From the NCBI GenBank assembly GCA_028274465.1, contig CM051456.1, positions 110,971,397 to 111,035,396 on the forward strand: a DNA stretch of 64,000 nucleotides, read 5' to 3'. Below, one piece after another: positions 47,509 to 59,716 of this stretch. The notes beneath the pieces are model-generated. The model was not told the DNA's origin, made no database searches, and was given only the letters and a program-made list of their open reading frames with translations. Each line of letters begins with the position of its first letter. Positions within the stretch are counted from its first letter, which is position 1. The DNA is from Plantago ovata. Lineage: Eukaryota > Streptophyta > Magnoliopsida > Lamiales > Plantaginaceae. A program made the position numbers and the translations under genes.

Positions 47509-47952
47509 TTATTATTTTGATGTTCCAAAATCATGTTGTTAGTTTTAGGTTAGGATTTTGAGTCAAAATTAAAAATTCACTGCTTTTATCAAATCACGTT
47601 TTATTATCTATCACTACTTAAAATCACAATTTTCATAAATCATATCTATATCTATCCACCTCTTACATCATCCCTAAACTCAAACCTACTAAAATAAAAA
47701 ATTATAAACCAAACACATTATTAAAATTAAATCATGATCCTAAATATTTATTTTCAACCAAAAAATTCAATTTTCATCAAAATCAAAAATCTATTTTAAA
47801 AACCCTCTCTCAAACATTCATACGTCTTCCATATATTCACAAATATGAAATAGTGATGTTAATCTACGCATGGGAGAAATCTAAGAGAATTGAATTTTCG
47901 AATGTTCTAAGAAAATGTGAAAGAAAAAAACCAAACGTATGTAGATAAAACG

Positions 47953-48248
47953 TACTCCTTCCATCTGAGTAATTGTCCCATTTCGACTGGTCTATCGTGT
48001 TCGACTTTGACTACAAATTACTCTTAAATTATTATGATAAAAAATTTAACGAAATTATATTATGAAAATATAGACTTTAAATTTTCATAATATAATTTCA
48101 TTATTTATTTTCATAATATAATCCCATTAAATTTTCATAATACAATTCCGTTAAATTTTATCATTATAATTTAAGAGTAATTTATAATTAAAGTCGAACA
48201 TGTTGACCAGTTAAAGTCAAAATGAGACAATTATTCGTGAAGGGAGTA
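47953..48248. mobile_element. Stowaway-like MITE
   Basis: Ends CTCCTTCCATCTGAGTAATT (47955) and its inverse AATTATTCGTGAAGGGAG (ending 48246) are flanked by TA on both sides. Inner sequence is also partly palindromic (CATTTCGACTGG with AGTCAAAATGAG). It is non-coding. Confidence 0.85.
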
Positions 48249-48574
48249 AGAAAATGTACCAAACGCCTTTTTTTCTTTAAATAATTCTCTTATTTGCCAC
48301 ATGCATCAAAAACTATAATAAAATTGTAAGAAGGGGACAAGGCTATCGATCCTTGCACATTGATCCTCAATTTCAGGCACTTCCACGTTCTCCCAATTTT
48401 TGGAAGAAATAAAAGAAAGCTTGACAGATCTACCTACAAGCTGCTGCAGCTTCAAACTTTTTGGAATTGCTCTATAAATGTTTGAAAAATAGTGTTTGTT
48501 CGGGAATGTGAGAATAGAAGAGGAAGTAGGAGAATGTGTAATAACACATATAATGATAAAGTATGGTCCATTAA

Positions 48575-49815
48575 TTTTTAGGGGTCTCTTAGTGTCCTTA
48601 ATAACAAAATAGGGCCACTCAGATCAACAATAACATTTTAGGCTACGAATTTGACTTTGCAAGAACTAAGGTACTGTAGCAAAATCGGATTTTGAGAGAG
48701 CCAAACACCCTTTAGTCTGAGGCCTAAAATGTAATTTTAAAACTAACAGTTTAGCCTAAAATGTAATTGAATTTCAATGAAAAAAATAATTTTAAAATTA
48801 TTTTTTTACCACACTAATTTAAAAAGTAATTTTTTATCATACATAAAATATATAATATATGGTGTCAAATGTTTTTAATAATGACACATATATATCATTC
48901 ATTTAATTTATTCAAATTATTACTTGTTACTTGTTAGAAATACTTTTATTTCAAGTGAATTTCATTTTTATTCCTATTTATTAACTTCATTCATTCACTC
49001 AATTTTCTTAAAGAACTAAATCACTCGATATTTTAGGGCTAATACTTGAAAAAACAATAAGTTTACAAATAATCAAAACTTTATACATAAAAAAAAAAAT
49101 AGAAAGCACTATGACTAAGTATACTAAGTTAAATTTTACACCCAAACCTTTGTCAAAAGTTAGATTATACCCCCAAACCTAAAGCCGCTGATTAAACAAA
49201 CCTCCAAACTTTTGCGAAAAGTTAGAATCTACCCCAAACTTATCTAAATTATCATAACTAACAACTAATCACATCATAAACTCATTAAAATATAAAAAAA
49301 CTAAAAATTAAAATTAAAAAGCTAAAAAAACTCATTTACAAATAAAAATAAATAAAAAGAAAAAGTTTAAAACTTGAATAATGGCAAACGATTGGACTGG
49401 AATTTAGAGGAAGCTAGCGACTTATATTGGAAATAGATTTTGTTGTAGTTTTTCTTTTTAGCTTTTAAATTTTTAATGAGCTAATGATGTGATTAGTTGT
49501 TAGTTATAGTAATTATATGACGAATTCGGGTAGATTATAAATTTTGATAAAGGTTTGGAGGTTATTTAGACTTCGTAATAGGTTTGGGAGTAAAATCTAA
49601 ATTTTGTCAAAGGTTTGGATGCAAAAGTTAACAAGGAATTAATTTAAAAAATAATTATATTTTAGGCCTGAGCATTTATGTTAAGGGCGTGTTTGTTTTG
49701 CCTATTTTGGAGTGATGGCATTACTGTAATTGTGTATTGGTCAACTCCAGAAACCATGGTTTTGGTCTAAAATGTTATTGTTGAACTAAATGGCCCTAAA
49801 ATGATATGATACCTC
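48575..49815. mobile_element. Nested inverted-repeat elements
   Basis: An outer pair of inverted repeats, about 48575-48740 and 49665-49815, shares TTTTAGGCCT, CTAAAATGTTATTGTTGA and TGGCCCTA words. Inside it is a second palindromic element with arms about 49128-49295 and 49470-49632 (CCCAAACCTTTGTCAAAAGTTAGA with its inverse). The arrangement fits one fold-back element inserted into another. No coding sequence is present. Confidence 0.65.
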
Positions 49816-50700
49816 ACAAGGAACACCCAATATGTAAATTTCTCTAATGATAAATATGTGGCGAGTAGAGTCAGTGTCGAAAGTTTAATTAACTACTAGA
49901 TATCTCCTTAAAATAAAATTGCTCCCTGGTGCTTACAGAATTACGACAACAGTCTACTATAATAAACTACTCTTAAAATGGCTAAGCACCACTACAAATA
50001 GCCGAATTTATCAAAGTTACTTTGAATATGATTGAGTGCAAAAATAAATCAAATGATGATAATTAGGAATGACTTTGGGGTGTTTCCCAAAACTTGTGTA
50101 GCAGGAATGAATTTACCCATCTACCTATACTTTTCAAGAAGTTCAGTTGAATAGTCACAAAACTCATCAAATAGACTTATAGGAATGTATATCCATTCAA
50201 AAGCAACCAACCTTATCCAAACAAGCCAAACTCGTAGGGTCTGGAGCTTTCAATGATGGGTTGGTTTGCTAGAAAATGAAAGTTTGAAAGTTTGACATGT
50301 TCTTTGGGGTAGATTTACTTGTTTGATCTCATGGAAAACAGTTAGAAAAAAAGTAAGAAAATGGTCGGACCACAATTCCCCTAATCCAACCGGAAACGTG
50401 TTATCTGCACAAAACACCAAATATTTCCCTTTTCAAATTTCTACTATGGGGTGGCATGAATTTCAAATTAATTAAAACATGCATTAGAAATTTTCCCCTT
50501 ATCAAATTCCTTGAGTTCTGGCAATTTTTCGGAAAATGCAAAAATCGTATTGATCAGCTAAACAGCAATATTAAAACATGCATTAGAAATTAATTAACAT
50601 GTGCGTGAAAGAATGCATGTGCGGATGTGCGATGGCCGGGCAATTAGGTGATAAATCAGAAAATTAATCAATTAAAAAGTATCGTTAATCGAAAATTTTG
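49816..50700. other. Intergenic upstream of the 51 kb gene
   Basis: AT-rich sequence with no recognised feature; the final part should be promoter of the next gene. Confidence 0.45.
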
Positions 50701-50702
50701 TG

Positions 50703-50710
50703 TATAAATA
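50703..50710 (+). promoter_or_regulatory. TATA box of the 51 kb gene
   Basis: TATAAATA is followed about 30 bases later by a pyrimidine-rich leader (TCTTTCATCAGTCC...), the normal layout of a plant core promoter. Confidence 0.65.
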
Positions 50711-50795
50711 GAGATGTGTTTGTGCTAACTCTTTCATCAGTCCACATCTTAATCTCCTCCTCATCTATTCTACAAGCATCCAATCGATATATTGT

Positions 50796-51009
50796 GTAAG
50801 TTTTAATTACAAGCATTAAATATATTTCCTTAATTAGAGTGATTATTTATAAAGATGCATGCATTGTTGTTATATGTTTATATGCATGGTAACCTAAAAA
50901 TACACATACAACATAGAGTGATTATTATTTATTTTTTATATATTTATAAGTAAGATAATTAATCATACTACAATTTCATTTTATTTCCTAAAAAAAATCT
51001 CTTTTACAG
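50796..51009 (+). other. 5' UTR intron of the 51 kb gene
   Basis: GTAAGT at 50796 is a strong donor and CTTTTACAG ending at 51009 a strong acceptor. The start codon lies 19 bases after the acceptor. The 214-base span has no coding capacity. Confidence 0.65.
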
Positions 51010-51028
51010 GCTCGATCGGCAGAAGAAA

Positions 51029-51618
51029 ATGGCAGCACCAGTTGTAGCAGTGAAATTGAATGCCGGAGAAAAGGAAGCTATTTTACAGAAGTTGGAAACA
51101 GAGAAGCCTGAAATAGTACAAGTAATGCAGACGATCACCATTAACTCAACTTCCAAGTATGTGTACAGTGGCGAACAAAAGCTGTGGTCCGGTACCCAAG
51201 GAAATAATCCTATTCCAATTCCTCCGGGCGATCACACGCTCGAGAAGCATACCGGCCCTACTTCTACCGGGGTCAGGTATGGAAGGGTGTACTATAATGC
51301 TAAGGACGAACTCCCCACCACTCGTAAATTTATCATCGCTTTTGATAGCCTAGCTCACAAGGTACATACACTGATACATATATATATATGAACATTATTT
51401 GTGCACCTGGTGCAAAACTAATATTGTTTTTGCAGGTGTATGCAGAAACTGGACCTTATGGTCCTGTTGACTGGAACGTGGTTGAAGATCTACTTAGCAA
51501 GTCAGGAAACCAAATTGATGTTACCGACCCAATTCTCGGCGGTAGGATCCTGGGTGTGGCCCATGAAAACGGTAATGGATATGTGGAGTTCATGGATGGT
51601 ATTACCATTAACCCTTGA
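51029..51618 (+). CDS. Small two-exon protein of unknown function
   Basis: Exons 51029-51361 and 51436-51618 join in frame to a 171-residue protein with no signal peptide or membrane segment, so it is probably cytosolic. It starts MAAPVVAVKLNAGEKEAILQ, an amphipathic segment, followed by a likely beta-rich region with many Thr, Tyr and Gly (TSTGVRYGRVYYNAKDELPTT) and ends GYVEFMDGITINP. I do not recognise a catalytic motif. It vaguely recalls small stress- or jasmonate-induced plant proteins, but this is a guess. A TATA box, a leader intron, good splice sites, an intact frame and AATAAA at about 51881 all say that it is a real expressed gene. Confidence 0.85.
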
Positions 51619-51889
51619 ATCGAATCATGATGAGTCGACTCTAGCTCTCGATCTATTTATTTCAATTCCTTTGAATAATAACTAGTTCTCTTGCATGTGG
51701 AACTATCTCGATCTGTTATGTTTTCATCTTCTATCTTCTGTACGTTTTCGTTGTTGTTGTTGTAATCCATGCCAGTACTCCGAAAGTTGTATGCTTTCCA
51801 CATCATGTAATGGATGTACGATTTAATCAAGTTTGGTTCACCTTTTATAACTTTTTCATTTTAATGTGGGCGGTAGATGCAATAAAGAT

Positions 51890-53080
51890 ACATTTTCTCA
51901 AAACATATAGAGATTCAAGCAACTGTAAACAACAAGGATCGATAGGCAAGAACTGATGTTCTTCATGATTCAAGCAACTGTTCATATTATGAGAAAAGTA
52001 GTATGAATTTTGATCTGTTCTCTGACATGGAGAGGGCTACGCCTGAGATGAGTAGCGTACGCCGGTGATTCACAGAAAACGGCATTAGCTACTGGATATC
52101 TGTGGCATACGCCTGGAGTTGCTGGAGTTTCTGCGTATTGCTATATTGTTTATAGTTGTCTAATTAGGTTGGATAATTAATTTTGGATTCGTTGTTTGCT
52201 TTCAGACAATGTTCAGGTTCCCTAAATTGCCCTCCTAGAATTGAGAAACCCGGGCTGACCCTGGTCAATCCGTCGAGATCTAAAACATACGGGAAAAAGT
52301 AATGTGGATATGGGTATAAATTTGTTCAGAGATTTAATTTGCTCATAGCTTGATCCGGAGAGGCTTCTGAGAACCGAGAAATCCGGGTCAATTCGCCGAG
52401 ATATAAAGCATAGGGAAAATGTAATATGGATAATGGTAATGGGTATAAACTATAAAATGAGTGTGGGTGTTAAGTGTTAAATAGATATCGGTATGTGATG
52501 ACTGATGACATTTAAATGGCTTGGAACAGACATATACTACCCACAGTACATTTCATTATTTCAATTGTCTCAGAATCTCATTTAGCTTCTAGCTTCGCCC
52601 GGGTAACTAATATGTTATTTTTATTTCCGCTATAAACTCATTTCACAATGAACTCTCCACATACAATGCTGCTGTCTCATGAAGTACATAAATTAATGAA
52701 ACCATCTGTAAAACAAATCAGTAATACAGTATATGATAAGATGAACTATCACATATGGAAGTAATACACATGCATGCAACTCCTTATACAGCTAGCTTGC
52801 ATACAAGATCGCCTCAAAAGCTTGGGTTTTTCCTTATAGGGTAATGCAGCCTGGTCCAAAATCATATATCCTTGTTTAGAATTCATGTTCAAACAAAAAA
52901 AAAAAAAAAAAAAGCTTTCAATTAGCACATGTAATTCATTGCGAACCATCCTTTAATCCGTACGTACTAGCTAATCCTGAACCGTTGCAGCAGTACTAAT
53001 ACTTTATCTGATCGATCTAGCTAGTCATATATCTACGCCTACATTTTAATACTTCAACACCTGGAATTTGTACGACTATA
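51890..53080. other. Gene-free stretch
   Basis: No gene seen. Two related segments near 52240 and 52370 (GAGAAACCCGGG..., GAGAACCGAGAAATCCGGG...) each followed by GTAATNTGGAT look like a diverged duplicate of a dispersed repeat. A poly-A run lies at about 52896-52914. Confidence 0.45.
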
Positions 53081-53340
53081 TGATCTGAGGGGTATATATA
53101 TTGATATGTGCTTGGCATATAATATAAGAAACCTTATTTATAACATTGTTTTCTACAGTACTAATGAAGACTCCATGCCATTTCAGCTAACAAACCAGAT
53201 ACTTTCTCATTTGTACTGCAAAAAGATAAATACACATAGAAAGGTTGAGAATGTTTACAAGCTTGCAATTCAAGATGTCTGCTACCTGCCTAACTGAAAA
53301 GTTAGCGCTGCAGGCTAGCTCCGTTTTTCTGTTGCAGATG

Positions 53341-53495
53341 GAGAAGCTGGCAGCTTCTGAACTCTAACTCTCAATGACTCCTCCTCATGAGCTAGCTCGT
53401 TCATTACTTCATGATATACGTACGGCGTACCTAAGTGCACCAACTACTAAGTGAGGAGCCATTGAGGGAGAGAGTTCAGAAAAAGCCAGCTGCCC
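53341..53495 (-). ncRNA. MIR477-like microRNA precursor hairpin
   Basis: 53345-53383 pairs with 53453-53491 in a long imperfect stem (about 32 of 39 positions) around a loop of roughly 70 bases. Read on the minus strand, the 5' arm contains CTCTCCCTCAATGGCTCCTC (about 53453-53472), very close to what I recall of the miR477 family, whose targets include GRAS-type transcription factors. A TATATATA lies on the minus strand near 53600, about 100 bases upstream of the hairpin. The plus strand could also fold. Expression is not shown by sequence. Confidence 0.55.
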
Positions 53496-53999
53496 TTAAT
53501 TTGTCCGTCTGATCTTACGCAAACGTGGATATGTACAAATGCTCATTCTTGCTTCATGAATTAGAGTACAGTAATTAATTACTGTGTGTGTTGTACAAGA
53601 TGCTATATATAACACATATGATATAGATCGACATTCTATGTATCCAAATCCAAACTAATCTTTGCTAGCAATTGAAGATTATGAGCAATTAACATACAGC
53701 ATGTTGCATGTGTTGAAGTGTGCGATTGTTCATGATGTACTATATAGATGTAGATTTAACAAAGATATACTGGATTAAAATTAACAGGGTGGGTGATCTG
53801 CATTTAGAATTTAGTACATATTTAAAAGAGAGAGAAATTAAAGAAAGAGAATCCAACAATTATTGTGGAAATGGATAAATATTAAAGAATGAAACGAAGT
53901 AAATTATTACTATATATAAAGGCTCTGTGAAGTGCATGCTAGAGAAATATGTGGTGTTTAAGAAGATGCAGCAATTAAATTAAAGCAATATGAAAAGAA

Positions 54000-55085
54000 A
54001 ATTAAATGGTATGCAAATTAAGATGAGTGGAATTGCATGGAGGAATTGAAGAATGTGAAGATATGGAGGTTATAATATTATAAAGTACTATAGTGAATAT
54101 ATAGGGAATTAATTAATAAGTATAGCTAGACTAGAGGAAAATTTGTCATTGGGTTGTGCTCAAATATATACGGCTCATATAAGAAGTTGGTTAATTGCGA
54201 GGTTATTTAAATTAAAAAATATACTTAATTAGCTAGGAGATGTGACTATGGAATTGTTTGTACTATTAATTAATAATAATAATAACATTAGTACTGCAGG
54301 GCTAGTGTTAATTGTGCGATGAAACTGAGAAATTAACAACAACAACAACAAAGAAAATCGTATGTATATACTTACATTGCAAAATTGCTTCATCTACGGG
54401 TACTACTATGTAGGAATATATTGATCGACTTAATGTGACGTGGTGCATTGTTGTTAGCACTTAAAATTAAGAGTCAATTACATTTAGCTAGGTGATGTTT
54501 TAGCAACTTAACTACAATTTAGTGACATTCAAAATTTTATTTTCAAAAAAGTAACATTTGATATAATATACCCAAAATGACCCTTTAGACTTTAGTATAA
54601 ATTTATGTATATTCAACATAGTTAAGAGAGAGAACGTTACTAATTCCTAAATTCTAGCCTTCTCTATTTGATTATGCACTTGACATTTTTTCAGGCTGTA
54701 AATAAGTTGAAGGCATGGTGCTAAATTTTTACGTGCATGATTTTTTTAGTTGTAGGTTATTTGTAAGCATTGGTGCATGTGTTGTGATTTGGTAAATGTA
54801 TGTGTTATTACATGATTAATTAAGTGTGGTACCTAATTATTGTTAGTTTAACTTTTTATCTCTCTTATATCCCTCACCATTTTATTATATCGTACACGAG
54901 TTCACGATAAGGTACTTATTTATATCTATTTGACTATTTTAATTGGGACATGAGTTTGTGGTACATCCGTACATGATTCGTATGATGTGGTATACATGCG
55001 GTACTTCATATGATACATGATTTATATTTACTGATTGAGTACTTAAACATAGTGGTACATGAGTTTGAAATTGAGGTGCTAAGTT
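54000..55085. other. Gene-free stretch
   Basis: AT-rich sequence with no gene or clear repeat structure apart from a short AAC microsatellite near 54337. Confidence 0.45.
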
Positions 55086-55089
55086 TGGT

Positions 55090-55430
55090 TAGAGCACTCC
55101 TTATGGTGGCTTTTTTAGAGTTTAAAGTACAAATTAAGCCCCAAAGAAGCTCAAAACCACCTCCAATGGAGTCTTATTTGGGGCTACTAAGTAGCCCTTG
55201 GAAAAGGGCTACTAAATAGTAGTCCCCAATTAAGTCATCCATATTATTATTTTATAATTTTGTTTGTTTTGATTGGTTGATGGAGTAAAATATGGTACAT
55301 GGGATCCACATAGAAGACTCAATTAAGCCCCAAACCATTGGATGTTTCAATTTGGAAGAGGCTTCTTTTGGGGTTTCTATGTTTATAGCCCCATTTAAGC
55401 CCCAAACAATAAGTAATGGTACTTGGTTTA
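55090..55430. mobile_element. Non-autonomous element (MITE-like), copy 1
   Basis: The segment carries AATTAAGCCCCAAA near both ends, CTCCAATGGAGT, GGGCTACTAAGTAGCCC and CCAAACCATTGG palindromes. The same ordered set recurs, diverged, at 59430-59716. No coding capacity; ends approximate. Confidence 0.55.
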
Positions 55431-57840
55431 TGTTACCGGTGGTATGGGGTACATGGTACATGCATGATACAGAAGGCGTGGTGCTTGATTATTTTTACTA
55501 GTGGTACTTGGTTTGTGGTATGCTCCTTAATTTGGTACATGAGTACATTAAGGTTGATAAATAACTTTAAGGTTATTGAAATTTATGCCGAATCAATAAT
55601 TTTAAAAATGATACAATGATTTTCACCCTCCAAACAAATACATGAAAATTTAAAAATGATGTTAATCACATCTGATAAGTACATGATCTTAAGAAATCTG
55701 ATGCATGAAAAAGAGGATAAAATACATGAAACAATCAAGATTTCATGCATGATTTTTTGTACTCTGATAAATGAACTTGCCCATTTAAGTGAGAAAATGT
55801 AATAAAGTGAGAATGATTTTCGTAACTTGAATGGTTTTCTTGCTAAAAACAAAGTGAGAAGCTGTATATAATTGGTTTAGAATTTTTACTAATAGAGTAT
55901 AAAAGTTACTTTGGGAAGTAAAAAAATCATATGAGGAAGATAAGGAATCGTAGAGAGTCAAACAAATATTGCTAAAATTTTGGGAATATGTTAATTACTT
56001 ATTTTTGGTATAAAATTAGTAATAAGGGTAATTTTGGTATAAAAAAGCATGATTTTGTAAATAAATCTTGAATTTGTCACTTAATAGTAATAAAGATGAT
56101 GCAATGGTACTAGGATTGTAAGAGAGAATATGGACGTCATTAATGTGTAAATAAGATCAGAAAACATAACTTAAAGTAAGAGAGAATATGGACGTCATTA
56201 ATCTCATGCTATATAGTAGTACTATAGTACTACTATTATTTTATTTTATTTTCATTGCTCACAAGTTATATGTGGTCATGTGGACTGTGGAGCATTCTAC
56301 TTTAATTTGTTCACGTTTTCGTATGTTTTTCAGATCGAGTTGCCTTTTAATACTAAGTAACTAATTTGTAGTATCTAAGACAAAATATTGTACAGCTCCA
56401 GATCTACCTAGTACCAACATGGTCGGACTAGGGCTTGCAAACAATGCAAAGGACAGACTTAGTTCAGTTTTGAATTGATCATGCTTCCTTCCATATAGTT
56501 TGGACTTTGGATTATTGGATTAACTTATTCAACTTAGTTTTTTGGTCATGAAATGATCAGGGTGGTTCGGTTAGCTATTTTTTAATTAAAATCCGGATAA
56601 AGTGAACTGCTTAGCATGATTTGATAGATATATATCTCGCCCCGTATAAGGTCTTGTATTCGATCCTTGATATCTCCACTTTTAGTGTATTAAGTTCAAA
56701 ACCGTCACGAACCACCGGCCCAATTATTCTCTTATTCAACGGTTCGATCCGATTTCAGACGTTTTTGGACTGTGCTTGACCAACCTAGCTCAACATAGGT
56801 AGTACAAGGCTTCGATCTTTAATGATAAACAAGATATGAGGGAAGTCTTTTACGAGATGTTTATTTAAAAAAGAAAAGAAGAAGATAAATATAAGCGTTA
56901 TTATCGAGAAGTCATACTTCCAAGTTATGGTACAAAAATGACAATATTATTGTTTCCATGACATTTTAATTACACGGTGAAACAGTTGCATGTTGTATTA
57001 AACGGAAAGAGATTTGAGTACAGTTAAGCAAAATCTCATTTTTAAACTTTGTATGAATGTAAAATTCGTAATTGTTGGAGGGGTCGCCCACCCGCCCACT
57101 CAATAAGGGTCAGCAGTGTTCATCCAATTAGACAATTAGTTGCACATTTTCAAGATATGGGATACACGAGTAATGATGTTGCTTACTGTCTAGCAAGAAA
57201 TATAACTATTATATAAGTAATCACGGATTAACTTTAATTATTTGAGAAATAAAAATCACAATCTTTTCCTCCAAAAAAAGGAAAACAAATCATAAAAGAA
57301 GAAATAATTAAATTGTCCAAGTGATACGTTTGTAAATTGAATGAAAGATGGATATCTCCACACCCAATGTATATTTCTGGATATTGATTATGGGTCCATT
57401 CTTTCTTTTTCTTTTTTTCTTTTTTTTTTTTTTTTTTTTTTTTGTAATTTTTAGAAAATGAAATAAAATAGTAACAATAATTTTGTCACAAGATTCAAAG
57501 ATTCTAAATTCACCCCTGATCATGCCTTTTAACTTTTGTCGAACCATCGCAACGTTTCTAGGAATAACCGAAGCCATAATTAAAAGCTTAGTGGGTAAGA
57601 CGGTATAAACCACCACACACCTCAAAGATCCATCTAATGGATTTAAAACTATTTACCAAATATTATAAAAAAAAACTAGACGAAAACAAGCTAACTATTT
57701 AGAAAGCAGATGAAACATTATAAGGATCCAAATATCCGATGGATTTTAAATTTATAAAAACACTAGGTAATATATTTTGAAATATTTAGAGAACAAATTA
57801 GACATGGAGAATTGGAGCTGATTACCTCTAGATCGATGTA
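55431..57840. other. Gene-free stretch
   Basis: No gene recognised. It includes a 27-base direct repeat (GTAAGAGAGAATATGGACGT...) at about 56118 and 56177, and a long poly-T tract at 57405-57443. Confidence 0.45.
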
Positions 57841-57879
57841 TATATATATCCACCATATAGCCATGGGCTTGAATGTTCT

Positions 57880-58010
57880 TGATAATTAAGCATGCCTTCA
57901 ACTGTGCTCAAGGCTCCAATATCCCAGCACCAATTAGCTAGCTAGCAGGATCGATGTGTATATATATACGGGTGCTGGAATATTGGAAGCCATTGAGAGC
58001 AGTTGCAAAC
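57880..58010 (-). ncRNA. Second MIR477-like precursor hairpin
   Basis: 57899-57931 pairs with 57970-58005 with few mismatches and bulges; the loop is about 38 bases. Read on the minus strand, the 5' arm has CTGCTCTCAATGGCTTCCAA, again similar to miR477 variants. Its sequence is related to the arm of the 53.4 kb hairpin (both have GCCATTGAGRG on the plus strand). A TATATATAG-type box lies on the minus strand near 58115, about 110 bases upstream. Strand is inferred from similarity only. Confidence 0.5.
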
Positions 58011-58153
58011 TTAAATTATAACCAGTTACCACTCATCAATAATAATTGATCAGGCCAATTATAATTTGATTCTCTCTGCAATGTGACAAGAATACCTGGT
58101 ATCTGGTATCTCATCTATATATAGAATAGAAAAATAATAGAACGTTGTTCGGT

Positions 58154-58772
58154 TCACATTTCCAATTTTTTAATCATGTGGAATTCTGATCTAGCCTTCT
58201 TGACAGCACAGTAGAGTAACAATACGAGTCGTGACGAACTTTGATGATAATAGTTACTCTTAAATTACAATAATACAAAGTTTACAAAAGTTAATTCACT
58301 AAAGATCACGAAATGTAATTTTAAAATTTTATGATAACTTGTAAAGTCTTGGGTAGTGATGATTAGTAAAATCTGGACTACTTACTTGTCTAGCAGTTGT
58401 TTGGCCACGTGGGACGTTTCATTACCGCTAAAATTAGGTTGCCTACTTTTGGAGCTGGATCGAAGAACTCAACTCGCATAAAACACCGACGTACGTATTT
58501 GTTCAAATTAGAATGAATCCGACAAGTAAGAACTAAGACCTCAAGAGTTCTTATTCAACACTCAAGTTTCTGCTAAAAGTGCTTGAAACACCTATCCACA
58601 AAAGGTTACTTAATCACCAATTTACCATCAATATGATGTATGACTAATTGATTATCATGTCGCACACCTAGGATTACCAATGATAAAAAATAGAACCTTG
58701 TCACATTTCCAATTTTTTATTCATGTGGAATTCTGATCTAGCCTCCTTGACTGCACAGTAGAGTAACAATTA
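58154..58772. repeat. Direct repeat pair of ~72 bp
   Basis: 58154-58224 and 58699-58772 are nearly identical (CACATTTCCAATTTTTTA then TTCATGTGGAATTCTGATCT, and CACAGTAGAGTAACAAT), spaced about 545 bases. They could be the ends of an old small element or a local duplication. No coding. Confidence 0.75.
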
Positions 58773-59428
58773 TTAAAATCTGAATTCATGTATTCACAAT
58801 CTCATACTTAGTGTTACAAAATTGAAAATATTGAATTGTGAATACGAAGTATGGGTTTGTTATATTCGTCTGAAAAGAATTGAACACATCTGAACTTAAC
58901 TTGAATGAAGTTGAGTTAAGCTCAAACTGAACTGAATTGAATGAAGTTGAACTTAACTTATTTATAGTATAAAATAGTACTATTAAGCAAATCTGAACTG
59001 AACTTAAAACATCTGAAATCTGAATTGATCTAAACTGAACTTAATTTAAAATAATCAATTTTCAAATTTTCAAAAAAGAATAAAACAGATCCTAACTAAC
59101 TTATTTTCTGTATTTTTATTAGCATTTCTTTCCTTTTATCATTACCATACTTTTATAGGCATTAAATGATTGAAATGAAACCGTAAATCAATCGCAAGTA
59201 GTAAGATAAGCGGTTAGAGATAGTTCTTTTCTTTTCCCTCCTCGCTCTCTGTTTTTGAACCATTTCTGATTTCTCCCCCTTGGAATCCATGTGCTATGTA
59301 TCCGTAAGTCATGTGTGTAATTCACCTCTTATACCTCTTATATTATTTTAGGGTGATACCGTAGTTACGCAATAATGTAATGTATTTAATTTACTCATTT
59401 AATTTTGAACACTATTTATGCAAATTTT
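58773..59428. other. Gene-free stretch
   Basis: The part near 58870-59045 is made of many variants of CTGAACT/TTGAACTTAA, a degenerate short-unit repeat. No gene seen. Confidence 0.5.
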
Positions 59429-59429
59429 T

Positions 59430-59716
59430 TATGGTTTAATTGAGGTTTAAATCCAATTAAACTAAAAAATATCTCCAATGAAAGATTTTGTGAGGCTACT
59501 ATTTAGTAGCCATGACAATGTGATACTAATTAGTAGCTCTTATTTAAACACCAACTATGGATTCTATATTACTCCAATAATATGGAGTAATATGGTTATC
59601 AGGACCCACTTAAAAGCCTTAAATAAGCCCAAACCATTGGGAACATCATTTGGAATTTTTTTTGGGACTTTTATGTTAAAATCCATCTAATTGAGCCTCA
59701 ACCATAAGAATCGATC
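59430..59716. mobile_element. Non-autonomous element (MITE-like), copy 2
   Basis: This is a diverged relative of 55090-55430, sharing CTCCAATG, GGCTACTATTTAGTAGCC, AAGCCCAAACCATTGG and a trailing CCTCAACCATAAG. Ends are approximate. Confidence 0.55.

Noticed and set aside
57308-57625. 105-codon ORF with a poly-Lys stretch
   Set aside because: It depends on a poly-T tract and shows no family resemblance.
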